From Rhynchopus euleeides (Eukaryota > Euglenozoa > Diplonemea > Diplonemida > Diplonemidae): DNA of 64,000 bases. Below, piece after piece: positions 53,589 to 62,346 of this stretch (positions are counted from its first letter, which is position 1; each line of letters opens with the position of its first letter). Under the pieces are notes generated by a model. The model saw only the letters and a program-made list of their open reading frames with translations, searched no databases and was not told the origin of the DNA. Made by a program: the position numbers and the translations under genes. The stretch lies in NCBI GenBank assembly GCA_963210315.1, contig OY723244.1:2046001-2110000 (forward strand). Direction: 5' to 3'.

Positions 53589-54043
53589 GTGTCAAACACA
53601 CCGTGCCACGGAAGGCGTTCAGAACTAAAAAGGTTGCAGCGGAAAGTCTTCGGACAAAAGCGAGTGGCCCCTCCACCCACCCGGGGATGTCAAGTCATCT
53701 CTATGGGCCACCTGGTTTCCTCAATATCGTTTGAGGCAGATGACCATCGTCAAGAAACGCAAACGTGGTCGTCTGTCCTCCTCGATATATCCCATCGCAG
53801 TTGAGGTTTCCAGAAAATACGGAGGACATGTCATAGTGTGTTCGACACGAGACATCATCGAGAATAGTCCACGGTGTTAGTAATGTCATGCTTGCAAAAT
53901 GTGTCAGAGGGAGAGATAGCGGATGCCAATCCGAGTTACCGTCATGAACTTGTTCAAATCAATATTGAGGATCGCGGTAGCATCCTCAACACATGAGAGT
54001 TTGACCACGAGAATAAAAATGGTGCGTTTTGAACTTTCTTTTG
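53589..54043. other. Spacer, no recognised gene
   Basis: Mixed sequence with short open frames on both strands; nothing recognised. Confidence 0.4.
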
Positions 54044-54045
54044 TA

Positions 54046-54262
54046 CCTAGGGTACCCCGAGAGAATGTCACCCCCGGGGTGACCATGGAGAATGTCACCC
54101 CCCCTCGGCCTCCGCTTGGGGGGTGACATTCTCCAACAGCCACCCTGTACAGAGGGGGGTGACATTCTTCAACGGTTGCCCTGTGTAGCAGCTGGGAAGA
54201 ATGTCACCCCCCCTCGGCCCTGGGCCCTCGAGGGGGGTGACATTCTCTCGGGGTACCCTAGG
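54046..54262. mobile_element. Family K element, TA-flanked, with GGGGTGACATTCT palindromes
   Basis: 217 bp, ends CCTAGGGTACCCCGAGAGAA and its exact complement, TA on both sides (54044-54045, 54263-54264). GAATGTCACCCC and GGGGTGACATTC alternate inside. A truncated relative is at 14311-14366. Confidence 0.85.
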
Positions 54263-54264
54263 TA

Positions 54265-54625
54265 ATTCTTTAGTGCGTTTCACAGGGATGGTCGACGAAG
54301 GAAGCCCTCCCAACATGGAGACCAACCCCAAGTCGTGGCTGGCAGCCAAATGTTTCAACACCCCCCACACACACCTCTTCCCCTGCGTTTGTGCGCAAGA
54401 CACATGTGAATGTTTGGAAAGTTGTCAGGTGGCGGTTGGTCGGGGAGGGCAGGCCTCACCCACGTCTGCCCCATTTCAAAACCACCGTTATCACACCACC
54501 CTCACATGATCTGTTCTATGGGATATGGAGGAGCGTAACAAAGCTTTAATTGACCACCCTCACCCAAACCACCTCGTGCATTTGCTCCGTAGGGGCACGG
54601 CAAGGTTTTTCAACGCAATGAACAG
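54265..54625. other. Spacer, no recognised gene
   Basis: Short frames open on the plus strand (54201-54509), no motif seen. Confidence 0.4.
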
Positions 54626-54803
54626 AAATGTCACTTCAACTCTGCCGCTCTTTCTCTCCTGTTGATACTTCGTTTGATGCGTTGACGCTTCCACACACTT
54701 ACAAACCCACTTGCCTGATGAAGGGGGTTGTGTGTAGAGCACGTTTGGCAGAGCTGAATGACACTTTCCGTGCGAAAGTCGTGTGTATGTGTGTATGTGT
54801 GTA
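54626..54803 (-). mobile_element. Solo YR-retroelement terminus (decayed-element type)
   Basis: Same architecture as 6387-6554: ATGTCACTTCAACTCTGCCG, a single core ATGCGTTGACGCTTCCACAC (54677-54696), then ACTTACAAACCCACTTGCCT to AGCTGAATGACACTTTCCG. No coding region. Confidence 0.75.
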
Positions 54804-54904
54804 AACTGTGTATTAGTGCAAATCTGAAAGGGAAACAAAGAGAAGAGCCGAAGGGTATTCGTCGATCGTGAGAGCACCCTAAGAAAGAAAGAACCTGTCC
54901 AGGG

Positions 54905-55051
54905 AGGATTCTTCATATTCCTGGATTTCCCGAATTTCCTGGATTTCCCCCGGCCCCTTAGGCGATTTCAGGGCGGACAGGGCGGACATGCCCGGACCCG
55001 GAAATCCGGGTGTCCGGATGTCCGGGTCCAATTTTGACCCCCCCCCCCCCC
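54905..55051. repeat. TCCGGACA-type palindromic block, copy 1
   Basis: GGATTTCCCGAATTTCCTGG, GGGCGGACAGGGCGGACATG and CCGGATGTCCGG lead to CAATTTTGACC and a C run ending at TA 55052. Related to 56853-57026. Confidence 0.8.
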
Positions 55052-55053
55052 TA

Positions 55054-55509
55054 GGGCAGTGGTGGCAGCGTACGGCCGTACGGTACGCGTACGCGTACGC
55101 GTACGCCGTACGCACTTTTTGAAAATCGCGCTGCGTACGCGTACGCAGATTTTGCGTACGGCTGGTATTCCTGGTCTCTCAGCACACAGTAGGCCACCCA
55201 GCGGGTGGCTGGGACCTGGCCTTTGTCCCTGCCTTTCACCGATGGTTCCTTGACGCGCACGTGGCGAATAACTCGCAACACCTGCAAGTACACCCGCAAG
55301 CATACTGCAAAAGGTACCAGTTCCGACTGGAAGGCTCGAAGGCTGCCCCTGGTACACCTGAGTTCGACTGTCGGATTTGGTGTGTGGCCATGGCCGTCTC
55401 CTGTGCTCCATAGACTGCCGTACGCAGCGCGGTACGCGTACGCGTACGCGTACGCCGTACGCACTTTCTGAAAATCACGCTGCGTACGCGTACGCAGCCA
55501 CCACTGCCC
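55054..55509. mobile_element. Block C, TA-flanked element with GCGTACGC palindromes
   Basis: Ends GGGCAGTGGTGGCAGCGTAC and the complement GGGCAGTGGTGGCTGCGTAC; TA at 55052-55053 and 55510-55511, the latter shared with the next element. TACGCGTACGCGTACGC palindromes lie next to both ends. The middle matches 36166-36485 inverted, including a conserved peptide-like frame. Confidence 0.85.
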
Positions 55510-55511
55510 TA

Positions 55512-56850
55512 GGGGGGGTCATAAGCCCGTACAAAACCACATTTTTCAACATACCATCAGAACCGCCCTAATACCTGATCTGACCCGAAAATCCGACCCA
55601 TACCCCCCCGGAAACCGTCTGGAGCCCACTTGTGACACCTGATGCGCACTTTTGTGATGATTTTTTGGGGTCCTAAAAAATGTACCTCAGTTTCGTACCT
55701 TGCCTTTGTACCTGAACCACTCCCGACCGCAGTATTTCGTTCTTTGCAAGGAAAGGGTATCACTACGCTCACCCAGCACGCCGAGCAACACATGCCGTGT
55801 GCCTAGGGCCTCGCAGAGGTGTCAGATGCTGCTGCAGAGGGGTACCTTGCTCGAAAGACGCTCGCCAAACGGGAGATGTGCGGGGTCCCGGCAGAGAGCG
55901 TTGTGGCAGACCTGCGTCAGAAGAAAACGGCACACGACATCCGTGAGGCGACATTATTTCGGGCGCTCCGTCGGGCTGGGTACATAGGAGAGCGAGTGGG
56001 ACGTGGTGACGACAGATATATGCAGTGGTGCATCAACTGCACGCACGTGCGAAAAGCGGCGTTCCTTGCTGGCCAAGAAAGATGTCACCTGCACTCCTAC
56101 TCCTCCCACTCCTCCTGCTCCTACCCCTACACCAACTGATGTGGGCAGTGAGTGATGGCAGCTCCAGAGCAGCAGATGATCTAGGAAGCGATGAGCGGGT
56201 CAGCCGGGCAGACTACCCCAGTCCGTACCGGAAGTACGAAGCGTTGCGGGCCCGCCACCACCGCCTCCAGGAGAGGACCCGAGGATTAAGAGTAGGGTTA
56301 CAAGGGTACAACGCCAGGGGAGAGTATTCCCCTGGCGTTGAGACATCCCTGACGATCTTGCGGTCGCACTGTGGGGGTTGAGTCGGCAGGCAGATGCCTA
56401 TCCAATGACTTTGTTGAGTCCTCACATGGTACACTCTCATACGTGCTGTTGAGACTGTGTGGTGTACTACACCCAGAAGGTGGCTGAACTCATTCAGCTG
56501 GCGCAACAACACAACATTCCCACCAATCAGGTACAAGAAAGACCTTGCCGAGGCACTGGGGAGGCAACATCGTGCCACCTGAGCCGGAACCACCGCAGAA
56601 AAGGCAAAGAACGAAATATTGCGGTCGGGAGTGGTTCAGGTACAAAGGCAAGGTACGAAACTGAGGTACATTTTTTAGGACCCCAAAAAATCATCACAAA
56701 AGTGCGCATCAGGTGTCACAAGTGGGCTCCAGACGGTTTCCGGGGGGGTATGGGTCGGATTTTCGGGTCAGATCAGGTATTAGGGCGGTTCTGATGGTAT
56801 GTTGAAATTTTTGGTATTTGTACGTTTTTAGGGGGGCTTATGACCCCCCC
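55512..56850 (+). mobile_element. Block D, TA-flanked foldback element related to family A
   Basis: Arms of about 240 bp (55512-55749 and 56603-56850) are inverted repeats; ends GGGGGGGTCATAAGCCC resemble family A ends (GGGGGGGTCAAATG). TA on both sides. The middle holds a possible Tc1-like relic. Confidence 0.85.
55819..56139 (+). CDS. Possible Tc1/mariner-like transposase N-terminal fragment inside block D
   Basis: 106 codons. ESVVADLRQKKTAHDIREAT then LFRALRRAGYIGER and NCTHVRKAAFLAGQ resemble the DNA-binding region of Tc1-like transposases, in which a helix-turn-helix with TVxRxLxxxGY is followed by a segment ending NxxxRLxFA. The match is weak and no DDE catalytic domain follows. TA flanks of the element agree with such an origin. 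It could be chance. Confidence 0.3.
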   Translation: MSDAAAEGYLARKTLAKREMCGVPAESVVADLRQKKTAHDIREATLFRALRRAGYIGERVGRGDDRYMQWCINCTHVRKAAFLAGQERCHLHSYSSHSSCSYPYTN

Positions 56851-56852
56851 TA

Positions 56853-57026
56853 CCCCCCCCCCCCCCCGGACATTTCCCGAATTTCCCGCCCGGACATCCG
56901 GACATCCAGAAATGTCCGCCCCGGACAGGGCGGACATGTCCGGGCGGACATTTTCTGGTGTCCGGATGTCCGGGCGGACATGTCCGGACCCGGAAATTCG
57001 GGAAATCCAATTTTGACCCCCCCCCC
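56853..57026. repeat. TCCGGACA-type palindromic block, copy 2
   Basis: Lies between two TA dinucleotides, shared with block D and family A copy 4. GGACATCCGGACATCC, GGGCGGACATGTCCGGGCGG and GGTGTCCGGATGTCC units end in GAAATTCGGGAAATCCAATT, also seen at the end of copy 1. Confidence 0.8.
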
Positions 57027-57028
57027 TA

Positions 57029-58176
57029 GGGGGGGTCAAATGGGGGTGACAAACACGATTTTTCAAAAAACCGGCGCAGAGGCCCCAAAGCCCCCGTAAA
57101 CCCTCCAAACCCCCCCAGATCGGTCCGGAAACCCATCGAACCCCACTTTTCCACCATTCCGGGCACCTCAGGTGTCCGAATTGGGGTACCTAAATTTTGT
57201 GCCACCGTTTGGTACCGGACAGTGCCACTGTGTGGGAGGTTGGAAAAGAAAATGCCCCAACACACCACATCTGAGGGTTGCAATGCATGTTGCTTGCCAA
57301 CCACGTCATCCGGTGGGCGTCAGGCGCTATGTAGGTGGCATCAGCCAGGTCTTCGATGTGTTCTGGCTTGTATATGTACCTCCCTGCCTGCGGCACAGGC
57401 ACTGCCTTTGTCCCCCACACCAGCCACAGAGAGCGTATTGTACTCGGTCCACGGTTGCTGATTCATTGTGATGCGTTGTATCCTCGAGTGAACGTCACAC
57501 ACTAGTGGCACCACCACCCGCCATCCGAGAGCTGTATTGACTTTGCGCCCTTCCGTTGCATTCACCTCGCCACGCATATTGCACCGTTCAGTACCAGTGC
57601 TCTTGGGCCAGGCAAAGTAGACCGCAGCAACTACCAATTCTGGCACAATGGGTACCACGACAGCGCACTTCGTGTGTTCCCGGAATGTACAGCTCGTGTT
57701 GCAACAGTCGTTGTCAACACATCCCGGTTGTGGAGCACTGCTGCACAGGAATCACACGACCATCTGGACTTGTTCCGTACCTACAGGCAGCCTCCCGGTG
57801 CATGGTGGCAGGGAGGTACATATACAAGCCAGAACTCATCGAAGACCTGGCTAATGCCACCTACATAGCGCCTGACACCCACCGGATGACGTGGTTGGCA
57901 AGCAACATGCATTGCAACCCTCAGATGTGGTGTGTTGGGGCATTTTCTTTTCCAACCTCCCACACAGTGGCACTGTCCGGTACCAAACGGTGGCACAAAA
58001 TTTAGGTACCCCAATTCGGGCACCTGAGGTGCCCGGAATGGTGGAAAAGTGGGGTTCGATGGGTTTCCGGACCGATCTGGGGGGGTTTGGAGGGTTTACG
58101 GGGGCTTTGGGGCCTCTGCGCCGGTTTTTTGAAAAATCGTGTTTGTCCACGTAAAAGGGTGGCATTTGACCCCCCC
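57029..58176 (+). mobile_element. Family A foldback element, copy 4
   Basis: 1,148 bp between TA dinucleotides, same orientation as copy 2. Private variants GGTGTCCGAATT, GTGGGCGTCAGG and GGCATCAGCC. The middle frame (57341-57658, minus) is open. Confidence 0.9.
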
Positions 58177-58196
58177 TAACCCCCCCCCCCCCCCTA

Positions 58197-58551
58197 GGCA
58201 TACAGTGCAAACGATAATTATTATCGCACATATACCAGATACGATAATTTTCGGAGAATTATCGCATACGATAATTTATTATCGCATACGATAATCCATT
58301 ATCGTATGATGCGATAATCCCATTATCGTATACGAACGGATACGATAATTATTATCGTATATTATCGCATACGATAATCCCATTATCGTATGTTATCGCA
58401 TACGATAATAATTATCGTATCCGGTCGTATACGATAATGGGATTATCGTATGCGATACTTACTGGGTTGCACTATTCTTGAACACCACTGCCCTCGTCAG
58501 ATTCCTTCACATACTCGTCCGTCATCAGGATTCATCGCCCCCCCCCCCCCC
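58197..58551 (-). repeat. Block B, CGATAAT palindrome block, copy 2
   Basis: Reverse complement of 24228-24568 with few differences: GGCATACAGTGCAAACGATA, the palindromic array, then GTCCGTCATCAGGATTCATC and a C run ending at TA 58552. TA at 58195-58196. Confidence 0.9.
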
Positions 58552-58553
58552 TA

Positions 58554-59690
58554 GGGGGGGTCAAATGGGGGTGACAAACACGATTTTTCAAAAAACCGGC
58601 GCAGAGGCCCCAAAGCCCCCGTAAACCCTCCAAACCCCCCCAGATCGGTCCGGAAACCCATCGAACCCCACTTTTCCACCATTCCGGGCACCTCAGGTGC
58701 CCGAATTGGGGTACCTAAATTTTGTGCCACCGTTTGGTACCGTACAGTGCCACTGTGTGGGAGGTTGGAAAAGAAAATGCCCCAACACACCACATCTGAG
58801 GGTTGCAATGCATGTTGCTTGCCAACCACGTCATCCGGTGGGTGTCAGGCGCTATGTAGGTGGCATTAGCCAGGTCTTCGATGTGTTCTGGCTTGTATAT
58901 ATACCTCCCTGCCACCATGCACCGGGAGGCTGCCTGTAGGTACGGAACAGTCCAGATGGTCGTGTGATTCCTGTGCAGCAGTGCTCCACAACCGGGATGT
59001 GTTGACAACGACTGTTGCAACACGAGCTGTACATTCCGGGAACACATGAAGTGCGCTGTCGTGGTACCCATTGTGCCAGAATTGGTAGTTGCTGCGGTCT
59101 ACTTTGCCTGGCCCAAGAGCACTGGTACTGAACGGTGCAATATGCGTGGCGAGGTGAATACAACGGAAGCGCGCAAAGTCAATACAGCTCTCGGATGGCG
59201 GGTGGTGGTGCCACTAGTGTGTGACGTTCACTCGAGGATACAACGCATCACAATGAATCAGCAACCGTGGACCGAGTACAATACGCTCTCTGTGGCTGGT
59301 GTGGGGGACAAAGGCAGTGCCTGTGCCGCAGGCAGGGAGGTATATATACAAGCCAGAACACATCGAAGACCTGGCTAATGCCACCTACATAGCGCCTGAC
59401 ACCCACCGGATGACGTGGTTGGCAAGCAACATGCATTGCAACCCTCAGATGTGGTGTGTTGGGGCATTTTCTTTTCCAACCTCCCACACAGTGGCACTGT
59501 ACGGTACCAAACGGTGGCACAAAATTTAGGTACCCCAATTCGGGCACCTGAGGTGCCCGGAATGGTGGAAAAGTGGGGTTCGATGGGTTTCCGGACCGAT
59601 CTGGGGGGGTTTGGAGGGTTTACGGGGGCTTTGGGGCCTCTGCGCCGGTTTTTTGAAAAATCGTGTTTGTCACCCCCATTTGACCCCCCC
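58554..59690 (-). mobile_element. Family A foldback element, copy 5 (matching termini)
   Basis: 1,137 bp between TA dinucleotides. The middle is oriented as in copy 1, but both outer ends carry the GGGGGTGAC terminus; the other five copies have one GGGGGTGAC and one CCACGTAAAAGGGTGG terminus. This explains the 11-bp shorter length. The middle frame is 59046-59378, plus. Confidence 0.9.
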
Positions 59691-59783
59691 TACCCCCCCC
59701 CCCCCCCCCCGGACATGTCCGGCCAGGACCTCAATAGTTTGATTTTTGGTCCAGAAAATAGTTTGAAAATTTTTGAAATCTGG

Positions 59784-59892
59784 GGGGGCCCTCGCTACCA
59801 AGTGTGACTGAGTGAGAAAAAGTGAGAAGTCAGCCATGTTTGGCTGACAACTGACGACTCGTGACTCACAGTGACTCGTAGCGAGGGCCCCC
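59784..59892. mobile_element. MITE-like element with GGGGGCCCTCGCTAC ends
   Basis: 109 bp, exact 15-bp inverted ends, flanked by TGG on both sides. The interior has TCAGCCATGTTTGGCTGA. Layout resembles family J but the sequence is different. Confidence 0.75.
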
Positions 59893-59931
59893 TGGGTGCC
59901 CAAATTTTTTGCTCCTAAGACCGGCGATTTG

Positions 59932-59966
59932 TAGGGGGACCCTTTCGAATTTTTTTTTGGAGAAGG
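59932..59966 (-). repeat. AATTCGAAAAGGGTCCCCC boundary motif, site 6
   Basis: TAGGGGGACCCTTTCGAATT plus T run, about 20 bp before the AAAGTGGTATTATCG array. Confidence 0.65.
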
Positions 59967-60127
59967 GTAAATTGAAGGGGTAATTACGATAATGCCACTT
60001 TTTTCTGGGGGTTTTTACGATAATACCACTTTTCAAAAAGTGGTATTATCGTAAGAAAAAAGTGGTATTATCGTAAGAAAAAAGTGGTAAAATCGTAAAC
60101 CAAAAAAGTGGTACTGAAAAAGTGGTA

Positions 60128-60472
60128 CCGTATACGTAAATATTATGGAACGTAAATATTATGGAACGGGCCCATTTTTGGCCGGTCCGTTCCATAATAT
60201 TTACGTTCCATAATATTTACAGGGCCAGTTGGGGACTCGGTGGTGAGGACGGCTTGCGTCAGGAATCGCGCGAAAAGTGCACGAGTAGGTCCCGTCAGGG
60301 ACTCTGTATGCCGTCCGATCACCTGGTCCAAGTCCCCGAGTCGCAGAAAGCCCTGTAAATATTATGGAACGAAAAAAATCTGGAACGCCAACCCACCAGC
60401 GTTCCAAAATATTTACGTTCCATAATATTTACGTTCCATAATATTTACGTTCCAAAATATTTACGTATACGG
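60128..60472 (+). mobile_element. Family E element, copy 4
   Basis: 345 bp inserted at the TA of AAAGTGG-TA-TTATCG: the left flank ends AAAGTGGTA and the right flank begins TATTATCG. Ends CCGTATACGTAAATATTATG and ACGTATACGG. Confidence 0.9.
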
Positions 60473-60777
60473 TATTATCGTAAATGCCACCTAAACTATC
60501 CAGTACACAGGCCGCCCACCCAGGGGGGCCTTGGCCTGGCCCTCAGGCACAGGCCAAAAAAGTGGTACTGAAAAAGTGGTATTATCGTAAGAAAAAAGTG
60601 GTACTGAAAAAGTGGCATTATCGTAAATGCCACCTAAACTATCCAGTCCACACAGGCCCCCCCCCCCCCAGCCGGAGGCCAGGGGGTCCACAGGGACCCC
60701 CCCAAGCCAGGGCTCAGGGGGGGTCAGGGCCTTGGCCAGGCCACAGGGGCACAGGCCAAAAAAGTGGTACTGAAAAA

Positions 60778-60984
60778 ATCGTACTCCTTTCGCTTTATTA
60801 TAGACACCCTGTCCAGCAACTGTGGGAGAACAGTTCCGGACTACTTTTTGTTGAGCGCACACTTGCTGTCTCAAGGCTGTGTTGAGGCCCTGTGAAGTGG
60901 CATGAGGTGCTAATCCAAAGCTTCAGTCGTACGATTTCCTTCGTTACTTCGCGACTTCGCTACGCTTCGTCGCTCGTAACTAGT
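60778..60984 (-). repeat. Family N repeat, copy 4
   Basis: Reverse complement of copy 3 with very few differences, inserted in the AAAGTGG array. Confidence 0.8.
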
Positions 60985-61096
60985 AAAAGTGGTATTATCG
61001 TAAATGCCACTTAAACTATCCAGTACACACAGGCCCTCCCCCAGCTGGGGGCTAAAGGGCCTAAAGGGTCCTTGGGCTGACCCCCCCCCCCCCCTA

Positions 61097-62244
61097 GGGG
61101 GGGTCAAATGGGGGTGACAAACACGATTTTTCAAAAAACCGGCGCAGAGGCCCCAAAGCCCCCGTAAACCCTCCAAACCCCCCCAGATCGGTCCGGAAAC
61201 CCATCGAACCCCACTTTTCCACCATTCCGGGTACCTCAGGTGCCCGAATTGGGGTACCTAAATTTTGTGCCACCGTTTGGTACCGGACAGTGCCACTGTG
61301 TGGGAGGTTGGAAAAGAAAATGCCCCAACACACCACATCTGAGGGTTGCAATGCATGTTGCTTGCCAACCACGTCATCCGGTGGGTGTCAGGCGCTATGT
61401 AGGTGGCATGAGCCAGGTCTTCGATGTGTTCTGGCTTGTATATGTACCTCCCTGCCTGCGGCACAGGCACTGCCTTTGTCCCCCACACCAGCCACAGAGA
61501 GCGTATTGTACTCGGTCCACGGTTGCTGATTCATTGTGATGCGTTGTATCCTCGAGTGAACGTCACACACTAGTGGCACCACCACCCGCCATCCGAGAGC
61601 TGTATTGACTTTGCGCCCTTCCGTTGCATTCACCTCGCCACGCATATTGCACCGTTCAGTACCAGTGCTCTTGGGCCAGGCAAAGTAGACCGCAGCAACT
61701 ACCAATTCTGGCACAATGGGTACCACGACAGCGCACTTCGTGTGTTCCCGGAATGTACAGCTCGTGTTGCAACAGTCGTTGTCAACACATCCCGGTTGTG
61801 GAGCACTGCTGCACAGGAATCACACGACCATCTGGACTTGTTCCGTACCTACAGGCAGCCTCCCGGTGCATGGTGGCAGGGAGGTACATATACAAGCCAG
61901 AACTCATCGAAGACCTGGCTAATGCCACCTACATAGCGCCTGACACCCACCGGATGACGTGGTTGGCAAGCAACATGCATTGCAACCCTCAGATGTGGTG
62001 TGTTGGGGCATTTTCTTTTCCAACCTCCCACACAGTGGCACTGTCCGGTACCAAACGGTGGCACAAAATTTAGGTACCCCAATTCGGGCACCTGAGGTGC
62101 CCGGAATGGTGGAAAAGTGGGGTTCGATGGGTTTCCGGACCGATCTGGGGGGGTTTGGAGGGTTTACGGGGGCTTTGGGGCCTCTGCGCCGGTTTTTTGA
62201 AAAATCGTGTTTGTCCACGTAAAAGGGTGGCATTTGACCCCCCC
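61097..62244 (+). mobile_element. Family A foldback element, copy 6
   Basis: 1,148 bp between TA dinucleotides, same orientation as copy 2 and sharing its GGCATGAGCC variant; a private CCGGGTACCTC in the left arm. The middle frame (61388-61726, minus) is open. Confidence 0.9.
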
Positions 62245-62346
62245 TACCCCCCCCCCCCCCAAGCCAGGGCTTGGGGGGGGGGGGGGGTTTGCGATCGCAG
62301 GCAACCTGGTGCCGGAACCTGTCATAGACTCATGCTATTCGAGGGA

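Larger units (their letters stand above)
59985..61090. repeat. AAAGTGGTATTATCGTAA array with tandem GGCC-rich units
   Basis: AAAGTGGTATTATCGTAA, CTTTTTCAGTACCAC-type words and CATTTACGATAATGCCAC units alternate, with repeats of ATGCCACCTAAACTATCCAG followed by ACACAGGCC. Family E copy 4 and family N copy 4 are inserted inside. Confidence 0.8.
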
